DNA of 24,089 bases from a virus. The notes below the pieces were generated by a model. That model was not told the DNA's origin. It did not search any database and worked only from the letters and a program-made list of their open reading frames with translations. The stretch is taken from IMG/VR virus record IMGVR_UViG_3300022693_003915, positions 1-24,089 of that record, one strand, 5' to 3'. How positions within the stretch are numbered: the first letter of the stretch is position 1; the number at the start of each line of letters is the position of its first letter. Positions 1-4,887 of this stretch are shown here, in pieces. Position numbers and translations under genes: made by a program.

Positions 1-1
1 C

Positions 2-187
2 GCTAATTATATTTATACCGGAATCTTATTGGATGCAAACGAAAACTTCGTCGAGATAAAAGACCCCGCGATTGTTTATGAAACCGGAGATTTTACAAAT
101 AAAGAGTATACTGACGAGCAAAAATTAAATATGGAGACTTATTTTATCCAAATGGGCTTCATTGAATCCTTTGGATTAAAGAAATGA
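2..187 (+). CDS. C-terminal end of an unknown protein (cut by left edge)
   Basis: An open frame enters from the left edge (codons from base 2) and stops at TGA 185-187, giving the last 61 residues of a protein. The composition looks like normal soluble protein, rich in acidic residues and Tyr, ending MGFIESFGLKK. I do not recognise the family. The next ATG (184) overlaps the stop as ATGA. Past the TGA the same frame stays open through a Gly-Gln-rich hexanucleotide repeat until 440-442, so a longer QG-rich version of this protein may once have existed. The frame is clear; the function is unknown. Confidence 0.6.
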   Translation, partial: ANYIYTGILLDANENFVEIKDPAIVYETGDFTNKEYTDEQKLNMETYFIQMGFIESFGLKK

Positions 188-193
188 AACCTT

Positions 194-409
194 CAAGGTC
201 AGGTTCAAGGTCAATGTCCTGGTCAAGGTCAGGATGCTGGTCAAGGTCAATGTCAGGGTCAAGGTCAGGGTCCTGGTCAATGTCAAGGTCAGGGTCAGGG
301 TCAAAGTCCTGGTCCTGGTCAATGTCAAGGTCAGGGTCAAGGTCAGGGTCAAAGTCCTGGTCCTGGTCAGAGTTATGGTCAAGGTCAGGGTCAAGGTCCT
401 GGTCAGGGA
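194..409. repeat. Hexanucleotide satellite, block 1
   Basis: A degenerate 6-base repeat of the form NGTCNN with a nearly invariant GTC. The variants are mainly GGTCAA, GGTCAG, GGTCCT, TGTCAA, TGTCAG and AGTCCT. All three forward frames are open in parts: Gly-Gln/Pro (xGT Cyz), Ser-Arg/Gly/Trp (TCy zxG) and Val-Lys/Arg (GTC yzx). The commonest change, A versus G at the last base, is synonymous only in the Gly-Gln frame. That frame is continuous with the upstream gene after its TGA. Confidence 0.85.
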
Positions 410-475
410 TCTAAATTACTGGAAAAATCAAGGGGGAAATGAAACAAACAAAATTACCTAAAAAAATAAAATCAA
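401..475 (+). repeat. Direct repeat flanking satellite block 1 (copy 1)
   Basis: About 75 bases running from GGTCAGGGATCTAAATTACT to the ATCAA at 471-475 recur nearly identically at 710-785. The copies differ by a few substitutions and single-base indels. Each copy ends a satellite block and contains a purine-rich SD-like run followed by an ATG. The whole satellite-plus-flank unit therefore looks duplicated with a period of about 309 bases. Confidence 0.85.
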
Positions 476-723
476 GGTCAATGTCCTGGGCAGGGTCAGG
501 GTCAGGGTTAAGGTCAGCGTCAATGTCCTGGTCAGGGTCAAAGTCCTGGTCAAGGTCAAGGCCAGGGTCAGGGTCCTGGTTCTGGTCAAGGTCAATGTCA
601 ATGAAAGGATGCTGGTCAAGGTTAGGGCGAAGGTCCTGGTCCTGGTCAATGTCAATGTCAGGGTCAGGTTCAAGGTCAGGGTCAGAGTCAGGGTCAATGT
701 CAGGGTCAAGGTCAGGGATCTAA
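439..723 (+). CDS. Doubtful Ser-dipeptide repeat ORF
   Basis: A 94-codon ORF starting MKQTKLPKKIKS behind a purine-rich run (AGGGGG, only two bases before the ATG), then continuing through satellite block 2 as alternating Ser plus Arg/Gly/Trp/Met/Lys. It stops at the duplicated GGGATCTAA junction, like the matching ORF from ATG 184 in block 1. This frame (TCy zxG) almost never produces a stop in such a repeat, so its openness is not evidence of coding. The basic leader and SD-like run are the only support. It may be a decayed or non-coding repeat. Confidence 0.25.
   Translation: MKQTKLPKKIKSRSMSWAGSGSGLRSASMSWSGSKSWSRSRPGSGSWFWSRSMSMKGCWSRLGRRSWSWSMSMSGSGSRSGSESGSMSGSRSGI
473..718. repeat. 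Hexanucleotide satellite, block 2
   Basis: A second array of the same NGTCNN hexamer, more diverged than block 1, for example with CGT, GGC and a TGAAAGGATGCT interruption. The Gly-Gln frame, open in block 1, is broken here by TAA, TGA and TAG. This suggests that block 2 is not read in that frame. Confidence 0.85.
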
Positions 724-785
724 ATTACTGAAAAAAATCAAGGGGAAAATGGAACAAACAAAATTACCTAAAAAAATAAAATCAA
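710..785 (+). repeat. Direct repeat flanking satellite block 2 (copy 2)
   Basis: Second copy of the 75-base flank seen at 401-475. It includes an SD-like AAGGGG and ATG 749, opening a 16-residue reading frame (MEQTKLPKKIKSKLSY, 749-799). The ATG reads the same MxQTKLPKKIKS leader as copy 1, but here it ends at once instead of running into a satellite. Confidence 0.8.
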
Positions 786-827
786 AACTCAGTTATTAGC
801 AATTCTTGATTATATCAAGGAGATGAA

Positions 828-1157
828 ATGAAAACTATAATAATAATTATTCTAATGGTACTTTTATCGAATCAAATTTATGCCATGAAACCTTTTTTTG
901 ATGAGAGTACAGATACAAATTCTCTTGCAAAATTTTCGGTTAGTGAAGGTGGCCATGAATCAAATCTTTTATTGAAAAAAGAAAATGGTTTTGTTGTGTT
1001 TATTATACAAAGCAGGAATAAACTAACTAATGATGTGCTTGATGAAGTAGAAATGAAAATTGACAGAAAAGGGGTCGAGATGATTAAAAAACTTTTTAAT
1101 ATGTTCAAAACTTATCAAAATAAATCAATGGTAAAAGTTCCTAGGAAGACTCAATGA
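828..1157 (+). CDS. Small secreted or periplasmic protein, unknown function
   Basis: 109 residues. ATG 828 is preceded by an ideal AAGGAG at 817-822. Residues 1-19 form a classic signal peptide: MK, a run of Ile/Leu/Met/Val, then SNQIYA. Cleavage is likely after YA, leaving about 90 residues with no further membrane segment. The mature part is charged and rich in Lys and Glu near the C-terminus. The stop overlaps the next start (ATGA, 1154-1157), so the two genes are likely translated together. I do not recognise a domain. Export plus a neighbouring tiny membrane protein could suggest an envelope function such as lysis or superinfection exclusion, but that is only inference. Confidence 0.7.
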   Translation: MKTIIIIILMVLLSNQIYAMKPFFDESTDTNSLAKFSVSEGGHESNLLLKKENGFVVFIIQSRNKLTNDVLDEVEMKIDRKGVEMIKKLFNMFKTYQNKSMVKVPRKTQ

Positions 1158-1291
1158 AAATAGTAATAATTGATCTTATCGCAAAAATCGTTCTTTATTC
1201 CATGCTATTTGGTGGACTTAAAATTCTTGAACTTGATAGATTTATAATCTCATTAACAAATTTGTTAAATGCAATTTCAAAAACACTATAG
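1154..1291 (+). CDS. 45-aa membrane peptide
   Basis: A short ORF overlapping the preceding stop by four bases (ATGA), with AGGAAG at 1143-1148 as the likely ribosome binding site. The 45 residues are mostly hydrophobic (Ile, Leu, Val, Phe) with one central Gly-Gly, consistent with one or two short membrane helices. It ends at TAG 1289-1291, nine bases before the next gene. Size and hydrophobicity fit a small phage membrane effector, but nothing specific for a holin or spanin is visible. Confidence 0.5.
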   Translation: MKIVIIDLIAKIVLYSMLFGGLKILELDRFIISLTNLLNAISKTL

Positions 1292-1300
1292 GTAAATAAT

Positions 1301-1819
1301 ATGAATTTCGAACAGCATAAAAATTATGGAGTTTCAGCCGCCCTTTGCGTATCGATTGGGTATTATATATATTATGCTTCCAAATATTTTTCTCAAACGG
1401 GGCAATATCTTGTGTCAGAAAAAGTATTTATTTATAGCCTTCTGATATTCTTTATAACAGTAGCCGGATCGCTTGCACCTGATCTAGATACCAAGAGTAC
1501 CACGACAAGATTTGTATCCATATTTATGGCAATATTGTGGGGACTCATTATATTTTCGAATTTGCTTCCTGCACATTATTCTTACTATGCCGGAGTTGCA
1601 AGTTTCTTATTATTTATGTGCCTTGGAACAAAACATAGGAGTTTCACCCATGCTCTTGGATGGCCAGCAATTGCATTATTACTTTCAGCTTATACCAAAG
1701 AATACATGCTTTTTGCATTCGGATGTGGGCTTATAGTTCATGCATACTGTGACGCAATAAATCCGTTTGAGCTACGAAATTGGTGGTTTAATCCATTTAA
1801 GAAGAGCTTTTGGATTTAA
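1301..1819 (+). CDS. YdjM/DUF457-like membrane metal-dependent hydrolase
   Basis: 172 residues with about four to five hydrophobic segments (roughly 11-28, 43-58, 72-90, 95-109, 119-130). Polar metal-ligand-like motifs of the YdjM/YbcI (DUF457) family are present: PDLD at 60-63, KHRSFTH at 111-117 and HAYCD at 147-151 followed by NPFE. Members of this family are predicted inner-membrane metal-dependent hydrolases and occur in phages and bacterial chromosomes; the substrate is unknown. The start has only a weak SD (TAGGT). The gene ends convergently, overlapping the minus-strand gene at 1816 by four bases. Family assignment is fairly secure from the motifs; the role is not. Confidence 0.75.
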   Translation: MNFEQHKNYGVSAALCVSIGYYIYYASKYFSQTGQYLVSEKVFIYSLLIFFITVAGSLAPDLDTKSTTTRFVSIFMAILWGLIIFSNLLPAHYSYYAGVASFLLFMCLGTKHRSFTHALGWPAIALLLSAYTKEYMLFAFGCGLIVHAYCDAINPFELRNWWFNPFKKSFWI

Positions 1820-2061
1820 CAAAATGCTTCAATATCGTCAGAAGTTATTAATTTTTCAGCATCAACACAAACATTATGATGAGATCTAAAAGTTTTTGAG
1901 TAAAATAGGTGGGGATCAATTATATTTCCAATGCGATTGACTTCAAATATGCATCCTTTTCTAAACTGGCGACCATCAGGCAATACTATATTTTGAAGTA
2001 GTTTATATTTTCCTGTTTCTTTAATCATTTTATTGTTACGTTGACTCTTTTCATTTTTCAC
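1816..2061 (-). CDS. Hypothetical protein
   Basis: 81 codons if read from GTG 2059-2061, which overlaps the end of the upstream gene. An in-frame ATG at 2028 (MIKETGKYKLLQN) would give 70 residues; neither has a clear SD. The core reads like a small beta-rich domain: a KYKLLQNIVLPDGRQFRKG segment followed by a VNRIG turn and a Cys-containing tail. It is the last gene of the minus-strand cluster and converges on the YdjM-like gene. Function not recognised. Confidence 0.55.
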   Translation of the reverse strand: MKNEKSQRNNKMIKETGKYKLLQNIVLPDGRQFRKGCIFEVNRIGNIIDPHLFYSKTFRSHHNVCVDAEKLITSDDIEAFC

Positions 2062-2470
2062 TTGTAGATGGGTTCATAAAACTTTTAACGATGGCCTCGT
2101 CAAGACACATCCCTCCATCATAAAAACTAGTTACAAAATAAATATCTTCATTGAGTGTGTGTATAGAACAATAAAAATTGTCGCCGTTAATGCCGCTAGG
2201 AATATCTTCATGCAAAATAAAAATTTTATAAAGTGAACCTTTTATAATATTATATTTACACTCATATCCATATTCATCACCTAGCTCTTTTAATAGATAA
2301 GGAATGTAAGACTCAGGCTCCACATTCTTCTTATAACCTTTTTCATCGGCCCATTTTGATTTGCATAATAAAGCTCCTTTTAAGATATTTTTTGCGTATT
2401 GTTCAAGTGTTTCATTTTTAGTTGGAGAGATCTTTTCCAATCTTCCATATACTAGATTTTGAATACTCAT
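2051..2470 (-). CDS. Hypothetical protein
   Basis: 139 residues from ATG 2470 (MSIQNLVYG). This start is preferred over the in-frame ATG at 2485 because GAGGAAAA sits just before it. The protein is acidic and soluble, with an N-terminal helical part that includes a KWADEKGY segment and a C-terminal beta-rich part that includes FYCSIHTLNEDIYFVTSFYD. The start overlaps the end of the upstream membrane protein by four bases (2467-2470), and its end overlaps the next gene by 11, so the three form one unit. No domain recognised. Confidence 0.6.
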   Translation of the reverse strand: MSIQNLVYGRLEKISPTKNETLEQYAKNILKGALLCKSKWADEKGYKKNVEPESYIPYLLKELGDEYGYECKYNIIKGSLYKIFILHEDIPSGINGDNFYCSIHTLNEDIYFVTSFYDGGMCLDEAIVKSFMNPSTSEK

Positions 2471-2700
2471 TTTTTCCTCTTGCACATTATAGGTTTTCCG
2501 TTATCATCAAGATTTATTGCAAGGAATCCCTTCGTTCCAAACGAAGCCCTGAAATATTCATGATTATTAAGGCATAAGATAGCAAAATCTGATTCTGTTT
2601 TTCCAAGGTTCCAACTCTTAGTGAAAATATAGACAGCAAAAGTAAAAACAAGTACAGTAAATAAAGCTATTAGAATATTGAATCGCATAGTAGTTCTCAT
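2467..2700 (-). CDS. Small single-span membrane protein
   Basis: 77 residues from ATG 2700, or 73 from ATG 2688, which has GAG nearby. Residues about 7-27 (FNILIALFTVLVFTFAVYIF) form one membrane helix or uncleaved signal anchor. About 50 polar residues follow and end in a basic CKRKK tail. It overlaps the following gene by four bases, suggesting translational coupling. Function unknown. Confidence 0.55.
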   Translation of the reverse strand: MRTTMRFNILIALFTVLVFTFAVYIFTKSWNLGKTESDFAILCLNNHEYFRASFGTKGFLAINLDDNGKPIMCKRKK

Positions 2701-2711
2701 TAAAGTTTAAA

Positions 2712-2903
2712 ATGCCGCATATAAAAAAGAAGGTCCCTGCCAGTAAAAAAATAGGAATAAAGATAAATTTAAAACCCTCTCTAAAACTTGCCCCGATTAC
2801 GTCTCCAGGACTTCTGAAAAAACAATCAATCAAAGCAAAATTCATTACCAAAAAACAAAAAGGATCTTTTAAATCTTCTGTCGGAATAATTAAGAAGAAG
2901 TAA
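2712..2903 (+). CDS. Small Lys-rich basic protein (copy A)
   Basis: 63 residues, 19 of them Lys, beginning MPHIKKK and ending IIKKK. It lies on the plus strand inside a minus-strand cluster, in a stretch with no credible minus gene. The sequence before its ATG (TCATTAAAGTTTAAAATGCC) resembles that before the second Lys-rich ORF at 2928 (TCATTATTAAGGTTAAAATG), which argues that both are real and related. High positive charge with Pro and Ser suggests nucleic-acid binding or an accessory packaged with DNA, but this is inference. The minus frames across it are hydrophobic only because AAA codons read as TTT. Confidence 0.45.
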   Translation: MPHIKKKVPASKKIGIKINLKPSLKLAPITSPGLLKKQSIKAKFITKKQKGSFKSSVGIIKKK

Positions 2904-2927
2904 ATTTTTCTCATTATTAAGGTTAAA

Positions 2928-3086
2928 ATGCCACAACATCCAGGAAAAGTACTTACAAAACCAACTCTTAAAAATTCGAAAACAAAAGCAAAAAAAATCA
3001 CAAGAGATAAAACCGCCAAAGGAAAGACGGGGGCTAAAAAAGCAATGACGACGGGGCACCTCTCCGGGAAAGCTAAGAAGAAATAA
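2928..3086 (+). CDS. Small Lys-rich basic protein (copy B)
   Basis: 52 residues, 16 of them Lys, beginning MPQHPGKVLTKPTLK and ending SGKAKKK. ATG 2928 is preceded by AAGG at 2919-2922. Its last 14 bases overlap convergently with the minus-strand gene ending at 3073. Composition (Lys, Ala, Thr, Gly) resembles histone-H1-like or protamine-like tails. It shares start context and size class with the ORF at 2712, as if one arose by duplication. No family assignment is possible by eye. Confidence 0.45.
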   Translation: MPQHPGKVLTKPTLKNSKTKAKKITRDKTAKGKTGAKKAMTTGHLSGKAKKK

Positions 3087-3315
3087 GCTTCTTGTAAATA
3101 ACTTTAAGATTCTCAGAGAGTTTCTTGTTTTCAAAATACATCTTAACAGAAGCATCAAAATAGGGCCGTACAATGTCTTTTTCAGACCAGTTAGCTATAG
3201 TTCTAAGAGGAACCCCGAACACTTTAAACATTGTTTCAAACTCAGGTGATGACCTGTAAAAATTAATTACACCAAACTCATCACGGCAGAAAGTTTTAAG
3301 TTGTTTCTTTGTCAT
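3073..3315 (-). CDS. Hypothetical protein, HTH-like
   Basis: 80 residues beginning MTKKQLKTFCRDEFG. The middle segment (VFGVPLRTIANWSEKDIVRP) has the look of a small helix-turn-helix in which a short loop precedes a recognition-like helix, so a DNA-binding role is possible. It starts five bases downstream of the RNA ligase stop and is probably co-transcribed with it. No strong SD is visible. Unrecognised otherwise. Confidence 0.55.
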   Translation of the reverse strand: MTKKQLKTFCRDEFGVINFYRSSPEFETMFKVFGVPLRTIANWSEKDIVRPYFDASVKMYFENKKLSENLKVIYKKLISS

Positions 3316-3320
3316 AAGTC

Positions 3321-4415
3321 TTAGGTCTTTAATTTATTAACAAGTTTTAATGCAGAGTCTAGTTTTTTGGAAGGCTGGATAATTTGAGCATCAAGAAAAG
3401 ATTGAAACCATGGCCTTACTTTGTTAGCCACTGATGATCCAATGTCTTTTGGAGTCAAATTGTTTTTCATGAGGGTATCTAATTCTTCTTTGATGATATC
3501 ATTAAAAACCCATCTGATGAAATCGCCCATTTTTTTAATTTCAGGTTCAATACCATTAGATGTAAATACTTGCTCTATACCTTGATTCAGCCTATTTTCA
3601 ACAACAGAGTAATCAATAAACTCTCTAATGCTTTGGATTTTTTCAATGTCGATTTCCGCAAGTTTTTTAACTTTTGATGTTGAATGTTTTTGGCCTTTGA
3701 CTTTGAAATAGTGAAATGAATCTTTATAAAATCCACGCCAAACTACACCTTCGCCTATTCCAGGTGATCCAAGTTCTTGTCCAACAGGGCATGATTTTTC
3801 AACGGATTCAGTGAATTCAGCTAGTTTATTTTGAGATTCTTGTGGGTAATTAAAATCAATATCGATATCAAAAGTTTTGAAATTTTCAATGTTATAAATG
3901 CCTACAGGTAAAGGATGAGTTAACGTAACTATTTCATGATCCAACGGATCTCCTTCGTTATTTTCATGGGTCACTTTCAATCCGAAAATAACAAACATTT
4001 TTGGAAGTTTAGATATAGCTACCCCTTTTTGTATTCCTTCCCCACACCATTCTCCATATATGGTTAGGATCTCACCATTTCCTATTGTATAGTATTCAGA
4101 TAAAGCTTCAAAGGTCTTTATAAAAAAGTCTTTTTTCTCTTTAACAAAAAGAGCAAACCCGACATTGTCCTTCTGGATTGTGCAGATACCCGTCCTTTTT
4201 TGCGCCTGTATTCCATTGGTTTCACTGTAAGAGACACCTGCATTGGTTCCATGTAATTTCACCGTCCCATGAAATCTGACAGTTGGCATGGTGACGTTTT
4301 TATCATAAATTACAGTTCCGTCTTCCTCTGTTTTTATATATTGAGCAGAATGAATTACATTTCTAACTACATTTCTGAATTGATCTATACTATGATATTT
4401 AATGAATTTTTTCAT
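3321..4415 (-). CDS. RNA ligase, nucleotidyltransferase family
   Basis: 364 residues. The adenylation motif KLHGTN lies at 53-58, so Lys53 is the predicted nucleophile that takes AMP from ATP. Downstream are EWCGEG (122-127, motif III-like), EGVVWRG (222-228, motif IV) and YFKVKG (236-241, motif V), in the order seen in RNA ligases of the Rnl2/PF09414 type. The C-terminal ~110 residues are helical and may bind RNA. Such ligases in phages seal RNA breaks, for example tRNAs cut by host defence nucleases, in the cytoplasm. A good SD (AAGGGGG) precedes ATG 4415. No polynucleotide kinase gene is visible here, so the end-healing partner, if any, lies elsewhere. Confidence 0.85.
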   Translation of the reverse strand: MKKFIKYHSIDQFRNVVRNVIHSAQYIKTEEDGTVIYDKNVTMPTVRFHGTVKLHGTNAGVSYSETNGIQAQKRTGICTIQKDNVGFALFVKEKKDFFIKTFEALSEYYTIGNGEILTIYGEWCGEGIQKGVAISKLPKMFVIFGLKVTHENNEGDPLDHEIVTLTHPLPVGIYNIENFKTFDIDIDFNYPQESQNKLAEFTESVEKSCPVGQELGSPGIGEGVVWRGFYKDSFHYFKVKGQKHSTSKVKKLAEIDIEKIQSIREFIDYSVVENRLNQGIEQVFTSNGIEPEIKKMGDFIRWVFNDIIKEELDTLMKNNLTPKDIGSSVANKVRPWFQSFLDAQIIQPSKKLDSALKLVNKLKT

Positions 4416-4433
4416 GTTTCCCCCTTATTTAAA

Positions 4434-4709
4434 TCAGTAAGAATTCGTGAATTTGATATGCTTAATCCCTTCTGGGAGTTTTGTAATATTTACTGTCCAT
4501 GATTGAACTACATCTTCAGTAAAATATTCAACACAGTCTCCGATATCAATCAAAACGCCATTTTCATGAGGCGGTGCATCGTTGAAAAATGCAAGTACCT
4601 TTTCCGGGACAGATATTTTAGATTTAAGACATAAGTTATAAATAGTAGCCATTCTTTTCCATTCTTCGTCAGGAGGGCGAAACCCCTCGACAAAAGTATT
4701 CATCCCCAT
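4434..4709 (-). CDS. Hypothetical phage protein
   Basis: 91 residues from ATG 4709 (MGMNTFVEGFRPPDEEW). This start is chosen because TTAGGAGAAAAT immediately precedes it; an earlier in-frame ATG at 4742 has no SD. The body has a short Trp-containing helix, a Cys, a segment KISVPEKVLAFFNDAPPHENG and a beta-rich acidic end. It is the first gene of the minus-strand operon and lies just downstream of a near-consensus promoter (4778-4806), upstream of the RNA ligase. Function not recognised. Confidence 0.65.
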   Translation of the reverse strand: MGMNTFVEGFRPPDEEWKRMATIYNLCLKSKISVPEKVLAFFNDAPPHENGVLIDIGDCVEYFTEDVVQSWTVNITKLPEGIKHIKFTNSY

Positions 4710-4746
4710 ATTTTCTCCTAAAAAATCAACTATATATCCCAATAAT

Positions 4747-4766
4747 ATCCCTTTAGAATTAGGGAT
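4747..4766. promoter_or_regulatory. Dyad in the divergent control region
   Basis: ATCCCT (4747-4752) and AGGGAT (4761-4766) are perfect inverted arms separated by eight bases. The dyad falls just downstream of the predicted minus-strand transcription start. It could be a repressor site or a 5' hairpin of the minus-strand mRNA. Confidence 0.35.
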
Positions 4767-4777
4767 CTAAAAACTAG

Positions 4778-4806
4778 AATATACAGAAAGTGGAACTCCC
4801 TGTCAA
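4778..4806 (-). promoter_or_regulatory. Sigma70-like promoter of the minus-strand operon
   Basis: Read on the minus strand: TTGACA (4806-4801), a 17-base spacer, then TATATT (4783-4778). The -35 is perfect and the -10 has one mismatch from TATAAT. Transcription would start near 4771, about 60 bases before the start of the first gene (ATG 4709), and lead into the RNA ligase operon. Confidence 0.65.
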
Positions 4807-4819
4807 ACAGAAAGTGGAA
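4783..4819. promoter_or_regulatory. Tandem 13-base direct repeat, candidate operator
   Basis: ACAGAAAGTGGAA occurs exactly at 4783-4795 and 4807-4819, 24 bases apart. The first copy lies in the -10/-35 spacer of the minus promoter and the second lies just upstream of its -35. This placement is typical of a binding site for a regulator of the divergent promoters. Confidence 0.5.
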
Positions 4820-4835
4820 AATAGTTCAAGAAAAT

Positions 4836-4864
4836 TTGACTTGACATGGAATGTATGATTTAAT
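4836..4864 (+). promoter_or_regulatory. Candidate promoter of the head operon
   Basis: TTGACT (4836-4841), a 17-base spacer, then TTTAAT (4859-4864), with AAGGA (4882-4886) and the portal ATG at 4888 downstream. TAATAC (4861-4866) with a 19-base spacer is an alternative -10. The match is moderate. Confidence 0.4.
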
Positions 4865-4887
4865 ACCCAAACTAAACATAGAAGGAT

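Noticed and set aside
194-718. CRISPR array
   Set aside because: The repeat unit is six bases with no spacers of constant length and no cas-like gene nearby.
176-723. Minus-strand Thr-Leu repeat ORFs and plus-strand Val-Lys and Ser-Arg repeat ORFs over the satellite
   Set aside because: A GTC-centred hexamer repeat yields few stop codons in any frame, so open length is not evidence of coding. The Ser-frame ORF with an SD-like run is listed at low confidence only.
2618-3173. Two overlapping minus-strand ORFs rich in Phe and Leu (2618-3019 and 2826-3173)
   Set aside because: They lie opposite the Lys-rich plus ORFs; their hydrophobicity reflects AAA codons read as TTT. They overlap the better supported genes at 2467 and 3073 and lack an SD.
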